Source: Occallatibacter savannae
GTDB taxonomy: Bacteria > Acidobacteriota > Terriglobia > Terriglobales > Acidobacteriaceae
Assembly: GCF_003131205.1 (NCBI RefSeq)
Contig: NZ_QFFY01000003.1
Span: 558,001 to 622,000 of the forward strand
Length of the DNA stretch: 64,000 nt
Direction: 5' to 3'
Of this stretch, positions 9,110-16,546 are shown piece by piece (position 1 is the first letter of the stretch; each line of letters opens with the position of its first letter). The translations under genes and the position numbers were made by a program. The notes below the pieces were generated by a model that was not told the DNA's origin, did not search any database, and was given only the letters and a program-made list of their open reading frames with translations.

Positions 9110-9474
9110 GACCAGTGATCAGTCATCAGTGATCAGTTTCCTCGCGGGCTGAAGCCCGCGAGGACCTTCATAAAGATTCTCGTCCGGCACGACTGAACAG
9201 GTTGCTGAAAAATGCGCCAATCTTGCCAGGACTCATCGAAACCGTCCCGCAGCGGCTAAAGCCGCGCTCTCTTTGCACCTTTATCGGCACAGATGGATCT
9301 GTGCCCTTTCAAAACCCAGCCGTCTCGGACTTTTGCAGCAAGCTGTGAAGTCGTGCCCTGACGCTTCTTGCTTCGGTACTGTTCGTAGCTAAACGCGCTC
9401 GTGAGCGCATCATGGCGTCGGGTTGTTACTTACTACTTAACTACTTACGATTCACTCTCTTCCTGTTCTCTCGT
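9110..9474. repeat. Intergenic repeat cluster: heptamer tract and TGAA-loop hairpins
   Basis: No gene is supported in this 365-bp stretch. It begins with a four-unit heptamer tract (9116-9138, CAGTGAT-like). Next is a perfect hairpin at 9140-9163 with a 10-bp stem and TGAA loop, which may also terminate mscL. Further stem-loops with different stems follow: around 9245 (GCGGC/GCCGC), and at about 9280-9305 with GGCACAGAT facing ATCTGTGCC. Half-elements reading CGGCACGACTGAA (9187) and AAGTCGTGCCCTGACGC (9349) look like one hairpin split by an insertion. Confidence 0.7.
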
Positions 9475-10779
9475 TCAGTCGAAGTTGCGGAGCGGTTCGG
9501 AGAAGGCGTAGAAGGCGACGAAAGAGAGCAGCGAGACTCCGGCCATTGCGGCCAAAGCGTGGCCGGTTGGAATGTGGCGAGAGAGTTCGCCGGCGAGGAG
9601 GCTGCCGATGGGCGGCAGGCCCAGGAAGCTGGTGGCGTAGATACTCATGATGCGGCCGCGCATCTCGTCCGATGACAAGTGCTGGATCGAGACGTTGAAG
9701 CAGGAGATCATGAGGATTCCGGAGAAGCCTTCACAGAAGGCCAATCCAGCAGACAGAGCGAAGCTGTGCGAATAGCTGAAGCCGATGATTGCAGCGAAGA
9801 ACGCTACGCCAAAGGCGGTGAGGATTCGTCCGCGATGGCGAATGTTGCCGGTGATTGCAACGGTGAGAGCGCCGAGAACAGAGCCGAATCCTGAGCAGGC
9901 CATCAGCCAGCCCAGGCCCGCTTCGCTCAGCCCGAGCTGCACCTTGGCGAAGTAAGGGATGAACGTGATGAACGGAAAGCCAAAGAAGCTGGCGAAGGCC
10001 GTCATCCAGATGAGGACATACATTTCGCGATGGCTGCGCAGGTAGGCGAAGCCGCTGCGCAGGCTTTCGATGAGGCTCTGATGGCGGTTGAGGTTTTCTT
10101 CCGGGTACTCGATGCGGAGGAGAGCCCAGATGACGGCGAGAAAGCTGAGTCCGTTGAGAAAGAAGTTGCCGGCCATGCCGAAGATGGCCATGGCGTACCC
10201 ACCCAGGGTAGGGCCCAGGATGCGCGAAGTGTTGAACTGCGCGGAGTTGAGGGCGATGGCGTTGGTGAGGTCTTCACGCTTGACGAGCTTGGGTACGAGC
10301 GCCTGGTAGCTGGGCGCGTTCATGGCCATGGCGACGCCACCGCCGAAGGCGAGGAGCGCGACTCCCCAAACAGCGATGTGGTGGAAGAAGGTGAAGCCCG
10401 CGAGGATGAAGGCGAGCAGCATCATCGCGGTCTGCGTGACGAGGAGCAGGCGGCGCTTGTTGACGCGGTCGGCGATGACTCCGCCGTAGAGCGTGACGAC
10501 GAGGAACGGGATCTGTCCGGCGAAGCCGACGACGCCGAGCCAGAAGGCGGAGTTGGTGAGCGTGAGGACAAGCCAGCCCTGAGCGACGTTCTGCATCCAG
10601 GTGCCGACGTTGGAGGTGAAGTTTCCGGCCCAGAAGAGACGGAAGTTTGGGTTGCGCAGGGAGCGAATGACCTGCGGCAGGTCGGCCGGCTCCGGTTCAG
10701 GAGGAGCCTGCGCGAGGCTTGAGGCTTCGTCGCATGCGGCGGCGAGGTTCTCCTCGTTGAGTTTGGGACGGGTAGGCAG
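9475..10779 (-). CDS. MFS transporter (enterobactin-exporter-like MFS_3), unusual start
   Basis: Inner-membrane major facilitator, about 12 helices, probably a drug or metabolite exporter. Family motifs include FRLFWAGNFTSNVGTWMQNV at the first helix and GGVIADRVNKRRLLL in the loop between helices 2 and 3. The first ATG is at 10596, but that would remove the conserved first-helix entrance. The frame stays open upstream to a TGA at 10822-10824 without any ATG, GTG or TTG. A CTG at 10777-10779 with GGAG eight bases before it is the best visible start. The upstream stop lies inside a heptamer repeat tract, so the original 5' end may have been overwritten. If a conventional start is insisted on, the gene is 9475-10596. 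Confidence 0.85.
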   Translation of the reverse strand: MPTRPKLNEENLAAACDEASSLAQAPPEPEPADLPQVIRSLRNPNFRLFWAGNFTSNVGTWMQNVAQGWLVLTLTNSAFWLGVVGFAGQIPFLVVTLYGGVIADRVNKRRLLLVTQTAMMLLAFILAGFTFFHHIAVWGVALLAFGGGVAMAMNAPSYQALVPKLVKREDLTNAIALNSAQFNTSRILGPTLGGYAMAIFGMAGNFFLNGLSFLAVIWALLRIEYPEENLNRHQSLIESLRSGFAYLRSHREMYVLIWMTAFASFFGFPFITFIPYFAKVQLGLSEAGLGWLMACSGFGSVLGALTVAITGNIRHRGRILTAFGVAFFAAIIGFSYSHSFALSAGLAFCEGFSGILMISCFNVSIQHLSSDEMRGRIMSIYATSFLGLPPIGSLLAGELSRHIPTGHALAAMAGVSLLSFVAFYAFSEPLRNFD

Positions 10780-10811
10780 GGGGAGTGCTCCGATGGCTAG
10801 TGTAGCTGGTA

Positions 10812-10846
10812 TGGTCAGCTTTCAGCTCTCAGCTGTCAGCGATCTG
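10812..10846. repeat. Heptamer repeat tract upstream of the MFS gene
   Basis: About four to five consecutive 7-bp units of the form TCAGCTT, TCAGCTC, TCAGCTG, TCAGCGA. It belongs to the same family as the tracts at 9116, 36652, 36720, 36962 and 55157. It abuts the unusual 5' end of the MFS reading frame. Confidence 0.7.
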
Positions 10847-10866
10847 GCCGGTGCGCACCACATGGG

Positions 10867-11148
10867 CCCCCCGCCCCCCTCCCCTACTGTTTGTGAACAA
10901 GTCTCCTCGTTTCATCAGCTTACGGCACGGAGGGGTTGCCTAACTATGTCATTCCATTGCACTTACTCACAAGCTGATTGATAACAAAGAAGTTAGAAGG
11001 CAGGGGACAAGGCAACGGACAGGTAAGCGTGGGCGTCCCATTCGCTGATCTTTGGCTTTGAGTGCTGAACGTCTTCTCTGCAGTCATAGCTCTAGTATGA
11101 CGAAATCGTCGAATCAGACTGCAAACGGACGAGGAGTCTTTTTCTGTT
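10867..11148 (+). repeat. Dispersed ~270-bp element, copy 1
   Basis: Aligns by eye along its length with 31504-31772. Shared blocks in order: a C-rich opening followed by ACAAG/CCAAG; TGTCATTCCATTG and TTACTCACAAG (10947-10973); a middle of low similarity; then AGTATGAC and AGACTGCAAA and a GAG-TCTTTTT end. No reading frame is shared, so it is probably a mobile non-coding element or a structured RNA gene. Confidence 0.6.
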
Positions 11149-11204
11149 TAGAATGAGGGGCTTAGGCGAGCGTTGGCTTGGGGGCCTCTTGACGACTGTG
11201 TGAG

Positions 11205-11521
11205 GTGCACCCCTCAAGTGAGACAGCCGGTTTCTCCGCGGCTGAAGCCGCTGTGTGTCTTCCGAGCAGCATTCGGCAGCATGAAGGCTGCCGCTCCCTC
11301 CGGTTTGCGTGAGCATATCGGGTTTGCTCGGAGTGTGGTTGAGTCGAAGGGCCTGGAAGAAGCACAGGGGCTGAAGCCCGGGCTTTCATATTGCAGCGCT
11401 GATGGCACGGCTGAAAGCCGTGCCCTGACGCTTCCTGCTAGACGAGCGTTTAGAGACGGTGTGTTTTCTGGAAATCGGGATCTGTCGTTTCCCACCTTTG
11501 CTGCGCAAGGATGGGGCACCG
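11205..11521. repeat. Cluster of variable-stem hairpins
   Basis: At least four stem-loops with different stems but a TGAA-type loop: CGGCTGAAGCCG (about 11239), CGGCAGC/GGCTGCCG (about 11273), GGGCTGAAGCCC (about 11370) and GGCACGGCTGAAAGCCGTGCC (about 11405, 10-bp stem region). At 11488-11521 follows a hairpin of the second family (TTTCCCACC ... ATGGGGCACC). The 131-codon frame that runs through these is a by-product of the repeats and is not annotated. Confidence 0.7.
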
Positions 11522-11574
11522 GCCTTTCTCGAAACCATGCTGGACGGAGGTTTCTCAGAAAGCTTTGAAGCCGT

Positions 11575-12204
11575 TCAATAGGTGAGCAATACGGTGCGGC
11601 GGGATAGGTCGCTTTTGTTCAGCAGGCCGACGGTGAAGGCGGCGGTGTCGGCGCGGGAGATTTTGGCGGCAGTAACTCCGTTGAGGTCAGAGAGGACGCG
11701 ATAGGAGCCGGAGCCTCGCGGTGCTCCGTTGGTGAGCTTGGCGGGACGCACGATGGTCCAGTCGAGACCGCTGTCTCGTACGACCTGCTCCTGGCGGGTT
11801 TTGTCCTTATAGACATCGTTGAGCAGGAACGGCTGGATGAGGTTGTCGTAGAGGAAGCCGCCATGTCCCTGGCTGTCGCCAGCACCGATTCCGGTGATGC
11901 AGATGAAGCGATCCACATTCGCGTCGCGCATGGCACGGGCGAGATTCCGTGTTCCCTCAGAGAGGATGGTCATGCGCTTGAAGGTGATCTTCGATCCGAG
12001 AGAGGAGATGACTGCGTCCTGCCCGGCGACGGCTTGTGCGAGGGTTTCCGGCTGGAGTACGTCGCCCCGGACGGTGCGCACACCTTGCGAAAACTGGGCC
12101 TGCGAGGAGCGGATCATGGCGGTGACGGCGTGGCCGGCCTTTTGCGCTTCTTTCACGATTGCGAGGCCGAGGGGGCCTGTGGCTCCGACGACGAGTACGT
12201 TCAT
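11575..12204 (-). CDS. NAD(P)-binding atypical SDR / NmrA-like reductase
   Basis: Cytoplasmic Rossmann-fold protein of 209 residues, family of atypical short-chain dehydrogenases (BLVRB/NmrA-like). The N-terminal VVGATGPLGLAIVKEA is the nucleotide-binding GxxGxxG loop (residues 6-12), and the R at the end of beta-2 (MIRSS) suggests NADPH. DWTIVRPAKLTNG (about residues 148-160) is the conserved motif of this group. The physiological substrate is unknown. GAGGAT sits upstream of the ATG at 12204. The first 33 bp around the start are duplicated 280 bp upstream (12474-12506). Confidence 0.88.
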   Translation of the reverse strand: MNVLVVGATGPLGLAIVKEAQKAGHAVTAMIRSSQAQFSQGVRTVRGDVLQPETLAQAVAGQDAVISSLGSKITFKRMTILSEGTRNLARAMRDANVDRFICITGIGAGDSQGHGGFLYDNLIQPFLLNDVYKDKTRQEQVVRDSGLDWTIVRPAKLTNGAPRGSGSYRVLSDLNGVTAAKISRADTAAFTVGLLNKSDLSRRTVLLTY

Positions 12205-12614
12205 GGATTGATCCTCTTCGAGGAGTTGGTGAGTCGATCATATCCGGCGCGGGTGAAGGCGTGGCGATCAAGAGTCAGCCGCAGAGGCTGAAGCACGGTG
12301 GATATCATCGCAGCTGTTCGGCACGACTGAAGTGCCCTGATACAAATTCAGCGCAGTTGGGTGTTTCTGCAGGCACCGAATTCATGCTTTGCAAGATGCG
12401 AAAAGCAGATCCTTCGCTTACCACCCCCACGCTGAAGAATACGCGTGGGGCCCCGTGCGCTCAGGATGACAGTACGTTCATGGGTCGATCCTCTTGGAGG
12501 AGTTACTTTGTTCGGCACGACTGAAGTGGTGCCCTGATACAAGAACCGGGGATATCGGCAAAAAAGATCGGCGTGGAGTGCGAGTCCACGCCGATGGAGG
12601 ATAAGGGAGGTTGG
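12205..12614. repeat. Intergenic region with duplicated gene start and repeats
   Basis: No gene is supported. 12474-12506 repeats the SDR start region (12195-12227) with three mismatches in 33 positions; on the minus strand it reads MNVLSS then stop. Two hairpins CGGCACGACTGAAG...GCCCTGATACAA lie at 12318-12345 and 12511-12542. Between them, on the minus strand, is a segment beginning GTCATCCTGAGCGCAC and reaching CGAAGGATCTGC, which I believe resembles a repeat seen in other acidobacterial genomes (from memory, not checked). Confidence 0.6.
12562..12595 (-). terminator. Intrinsic terminator of the TonB-dependent receptor gene
   Basis: Perfect 11-bp stem ATCGGCGTGGA / TCCACGCCGAT with a 7-nt loop. 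On the minus strand it is followed by CTTTTTT. It lies 20 bp after the stop codon of the receptor gene. Confidence 0.9.
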
Positions 12615-15600
12615 CTAGAACTCGAGGCGTGCGGAGATCTGGCCGGTGCGGGCGCCGCCGAAGTCGCCGCCGATGGTTCCGTTGACGATGCCGAAGCTCG
12701 ATGAGCTGAGGTTGACGTTGGGATCGCCGAGGTTGGTGTGGTTGAGGACGTTGGTGAACGTGCCTTCCGCTTTCAGGTGCACGCGCTCGGTGATGGTGAA
12801 GGTCTTGTTCAGGCCGGTGGAGAGGTTGAAGAGACCGGGGCCCTCGACCGCGCCGACGGGAGCATTGCCGAACCGGCCGATGGGAAGCGGATGGTTTCCA
12901 ATTGCATTGCCGTCCGAGTCGAAGCCGGCTCCGGTCTGGCAGGCGTGGCCTACGGTCCAGGTATTGTCGCCGGGGCAGGTGAATGCGCCGGCGTTGACCC
13001 ACTTCAGGCGGTTCTTGCCCTGGGGATTGAGGCTGGCTCCGCTGACGCGGTCAGCATGCTGGTTGCGGTGGCTTGGATCCCATCCTGCCGCGGTGGAGGT
13101 GAGGCCCGAGCCGGTGCCGGAGGGATCGCCCTGTCCGCTGGGGAAGTAGGGCGTGACGTAAGCGCCGGTCTGCGTGGTGAGGATGGCGGAGAGACGCCAG
13201 CCGCCGATGATGGAGTCTTCAAGCCGATTCATGGAGCCACCGAGCATCCTGCCCCGGCCAACCGGCAGATCGAAGAGGCCGGTTGTATTCCAGCGGAGGC
13301 GGCGCGTTCCGTAGACGCGACCATAGTCGGCATGTCGGTCGAGGATGGAGGTGGCACGCTGACCACCGCCTTCGCCACCGAAGCCGCTGTTGGCAGGGCC
13401 CTGGTTGTCGGCGTTGGCGTCTCCGTATGTGAAGGTGGAGTGGAATTCGACGCCATTGACCATGCGACGCATGCCCTCAAGCTGGAACGACTCGTACGTG
13501 GAGTTGGCGCCGGTTGCGCGCGTGTTAATACGTCCCCAGTTGGGGAAGAGACGCGCGGAGAAGGGCTGGTTGTAGGCGGAGACGGTGGATGAGAACGGAA
13601 GCGTGTTTTCGTCCGGAGCCCACACAAGCTGACGCGTGGCGGAACCGATGTAGGATGCGCGCATGCCGTAGCCCGAGCCGAAGTCGTGATCGAGCGAGAG
13701 CGACCACTGCTGCGTGTAGGGATCCTTCCAGTTCACGCTGTTGGCTGTGCCGAAGTAGTCCTGCCCGTAGTTGGTGGTGCCGCCGGAGTCGCCGGAGCCG
13801 CCGTAGATCTGCGGCCACTGGAAGCCGATGGCGTGCGTGGCTGGGTTGTAGCTGTTGGTGTAGGCAGTGGTCTGCGCCTGCACGGTGCCGGTGAGCGAGT
13901 AGAAGCTGGAGCCGAGCATCGTGATCTGGTAGATGCCGAAGCCTCCGCGGACGGCCCACTTATCGTTCGCAGTGGGACGCCATGCGAAGCCGACCCGCGG
14001 CATGAAGCGAAGATGCGGAACCTTCTTGAGGCCGCTGGGGAAGCCTGCATCGGAGTTGCCGAGCACAGGCATGCAGGGCGCGCCATTGACGGTAGCGGAG
14101 TTGGTCTTGTTGACGCCGTCTGCGTCGCAGGCATTGGCGCTGGCGAGAAAGCTCTGCGCGAGAAGAGCCTGCTTGCCCTGCGGGTAGATCACACGGCCAG
14201 ACTTGGCGACGGTGGGATCGAAGTTGCCGATGTCGCCATAGCGATCGTAGTAGCCAGGATGGAGTTCGTAACGGAGTCCGTAGGAAAGCGTGAGCCGCGG
14301 GCTGACGTGCCATTCATCCTGACCGAAGAAGTGGTAGTGGCCGGAGACGCCGTCGTTGTCCTGCCGGACGACGTCGTAGAAGCTAGCGTTGGGCAAGCCG
14401 AGGAGGAAGTCGGCGAAGTCAACGCCGGTGAACATGCCGGTGCTGGCGTTGGTGTTGAAGTAGTAGGTGCCGTAGTTGTCGGAGCCGTTGAAACCGAGCG
14501 GGGTGATGGCTTCGAGCGTCTGGATATCGAGACCGAACTTGAATGTGTGGCTTCCCTTGTTCCAGATCACCGTGTCGGTGTACTGGTCAGTGAGCGACTT
14601 GTTGAGACCGGTGAGGCGATCGGCGCTGAGGCCCTGGATGTTGTTGAAGTTCATCTCAGGGATGCCGTTGTAGAAGAGGTTCTGCAAGCCCTGCCAGCCC
14701 TGCTTTTGGGTCCATGCCTTTCCGTCGAAGCTGTCGGTCGAGCCTGATGTGAAGTGCGTGAAGCCGAAGCTAAATTCGTTGATCAGATTCGGGCGGATGC
14801 TCCAGTTGGCGTCGATCTTGAAGGAGCGGTTCTTGTTGGTGTTCTGCTGTGACGGAACAAGCAGGATTTCGGGGCTGTTGATGGGGAAGTTCTTCCATGT
14901 GAATTTGCCCCAGACGAGGAACTTCTGATTGCTGCCGAAGTACTGATCGCCGCGGACGTCGAACTGGTCGGAGTGACCGCTGGCGTCGACGTTGGCCTGG
15001 TAGTTGGGCTCGCCGTCATCGACGAACGCGGATGTGTTTCCGGTGTTCGGATCGGGATAGAACTGCTTGAGCGTGCTCTGCGCGATGGTGCTGATGCCGG
15101 AGGTGATTTTGTTGCCGGCGTACGGGAGGCCGGTGAAGGGATTCATCAGCGTTTTGAATCCAGCGGAGCTATAGCTTGAGAAGTCTCCGGTCTTCATCGC
15201 GGCAGTGGGAACCACTTCGAAGATGGTGGCCTGCGCGGGGTGACGCCAGCCTTCGTACGCGCCGAAGAAGAAGCTGCGGTTGTGGCCGTTGTAGACGCCC
15301 GGAATGAAGACGGGGCCGCCCGCGGAGGTTCCAAAAGTCTTGCCGGTTACGCTGGCTTTCTTCTTCGTTGTGGGATAGGTGTACGGAATGGCATCGAAGG
15401 CGGAGTCCTGGTAGTAGAAGAAGCCGGATCCGTGCAGCGTGTTGCCGCCGCCCTTGGTGGTTACGACGATCTGCGCGGGGTTGCCGAATTCGGCGTTGGC
15501 AAGAGCGCCGTCGGCGCGGACTTCGGAGATGGACTCAGTCGAAGGGAATGCGTCGAAGAGGAAGTTGCCGCCGGTGGCATCTTTGCTGGTGACGCCGTCG

Positions 15601-16205
15601 ACGGTGACGTCGAGTTCGAAGGGGAGCGCGCCCTGAAGCGAGAAGCCGTGAGAATCGGATGAGTCGGCCTGCACGCCGGGCAGTGTGCCGAAGATAGCAG
15701 CGGGGCTGGTGCCGGAGAAGCTGGCGCGGGTGTTGACGGGGAGGCTGTTGACGTCGGCCGCGGTAAAGCTGTCGCTGATGGTGGGGGTCTCGGTCTGGAT
15801 GGTGCTGACCTCGTCGCCTTCGACTTTGATTTCGCTTTGCACGGTGCTTAGCCCGAGGGCGGCGTCAACGCGGAGTTCCTGGCGAACGGCGAGGGCGGCC
15901 CCGGTGAGGGTCCACTTTGCGAAGCCGGGGGCCGAGACAGAAACGGTGTAGTGACCTGCTTTGACGTCGAGGAAGCGGTAGTCGCCGAGTGCGTTGGTAT
16001 CGGTGGTTCTGACGGTGCCCTCTTCAACGCTTGTGAGTGTGACGGATGCCTTCGGCACGACAGCGCCGGAGAGGTCTTTCACGCTGCCGATGATGGAGCC
16101 CTGGGTAGCTTGCGCATTTCCTGGCGAGGGTACGGTAAGAGAAAGCAAGAAGAACAATCCGATGAGCACGCGGGCGCGCACTGACACGGCGTGGTGCAAC
16201 TTCAT
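12615..16205 (-). CDS. TonB-dependent receptor with carboxypeptidase-regulatory N-domain (Oar-like)
   Basis: Outer-membrane receptor of 1196 residues. It has a signal peptide (about 1-33, ending in NAQA), a CarboxypepD_reg-like Ig domain (about 35-120, including IIGSVKDLSGAVVPKASVTL), a plug domain (about 125-260) and a long beta-barrel ending in a terminal phenylalanine (ARLEF), as expected for BAM-dependent insertion. Such receptors are strongly expanded in Acidobacteriota and are thought to import or bind polymers or chelates; the ligand here is unknown. The reading frame opens further upstream, but the ATG at 16205 has GGAGG five bases before it and starts the signal peptide, so I use it. 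Divergent from the M28 peptidase gene, with which it may share control. Confidence 0.93.
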   Translation of the reverse strand: MKLHHAVSVRARVLIGLFFLLSLTVPSPGNAQATQGSIIGSVKDLSGAVVPKASVTLTSVEEGTVRTTDTNALGDYRFLDVKAGHYTVSVSAPGFAKWTLTGAALAVRQELRVDAALGLSTVQSEIKVEGDEVSTIQTETPTISDSFTAADVNSLPVNTRASFSGTSPAAIFGTLPGVQADSSDSHGFSLQGALPFELDVTVDGVTSKDATGGNFLFDAFPSTESISEVRADGALANAEFGNPAQIVVTTKGGGNTLHGSGFFYYQDSAFDAIPYTYPTTKKKASVTGKTFGTSAGGPVFIPGVYNGHNRSFFFGAYEGWRHPAQATIFEVVPTAAMKTGDFSSYSSAGFKTLMNPFTGLPYAGNKITSGISTIAQSTLKQFYPDPNTGNTSAFVDDGEPNYQANVDASGHSDQFDVRGDQYFGSNQKFLVWGKFTWKNFPINSPEILLVPSQQNTNKNRSFKIDANWSIRPNLINEFSFGFTHFTSGSTDSFDGKAWTQKQGWQGLQNLFYNGIPEMNFNNIQGLSADRLTGLNKSLTDQYTDTVIWNKGSHTFKFGLDIQTLEAITPLGFNGSDNYGTYYFNTNASTGMFTGVDFADFLLGLPNASFYDVVRQDNDGVSGHYHFFGQDEWHVSPRLTLSYGLRYELHPGYYDRYGDIGNFDPTVAKSGRVIYPQGKQALLAQSFLASANACDADGVNKTNSATVNGAPCMPVLGNSDAGFPSGLKKVPHLRFMPRVGFAWRPTANDKWAVRGGFGIYQITMLGSSFYSLTGTVQAQTTAYTNSYNPATHAIGFQWPQIYGGSGDSGGTTNYGQDYFGTANSVNWKDPYTQQWSLSLDHDFGSGYGMRASYIGSATRQLVWAPDENTLPFSSTVSAYNQPFSARLFPNWGRINTRATGANSTYESFQLEGMRRMVNGVEFHSTFTYGDANADNQGPANSGFGGEGGGQRATSILDRHADYGRVYGTRRLRWNTTGLFDLPVGRGRMLGGSMNRLEDSIIGGWRLSAILTTQTGAYVTPYFPSGQGDPSGTGSGLTSTAAGWDPSHRNQHADRVSGASLNPQGKNRLKWVNAGAFTCPGDNTWTVGHACQTGAGFDSDGNAIGNHPLPIGRFGNAPVGAVEGPGLFNLSTGLNKTFTITERVHLKAEGTFTNVLNHTNLGDPNVNLSSSSFGIVNGTIGGDFGGARTGQISARLEF

Positions 16206-16546
16206 CACTACCTCCATAGATCTGGTGGTCATTTTTGTTCTGGTGCGAGTAAGGGTGAAGACACGATTGGCAGAGGCTTGCCGACAGGTCCGGTGACCTG
16301 CGCGGAGACACGCTTGCTGAGCTGGCCGAGAGCCGTAGTTGGGTTCAGAGTAGGGAGTTCACGTTACGAATCTGAGTAGATCTGGTGAATGCAGCTTTAA
16401 AAGCGAAGGTTTGAGGAAGAGGTTTGGAGTGAAGTAAAACAGACAGCGCGATGCGTTGACCGGGCGGAATCCGGTCGCGGCAGGGCGCTCGCAAAGTACA
16501 CTGTTGCTCTGTGTTTTCCTGCTACCCAAGCACAAAGGATGAATGG
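16206..16546. other. Divergent promoter region between receptor and peptidase genes
   Basis: About 340 bp without a supported gene. A small inverted repeat GACCGG-N7-CCGGTC lies at 16458-16476. I see no clear -35/-10 pair. The plus-strand gene has AGGA eight bases before ATG 16547. Confidence 0.4.

Noticed and set aside
11173..11568. 131-codon plus-strand frame between MFS and SDR genes
   Set aside because: Consists of repeat hairpins. The peptide repeats GLKP/AESR-like fragments dictated by the palindromes.
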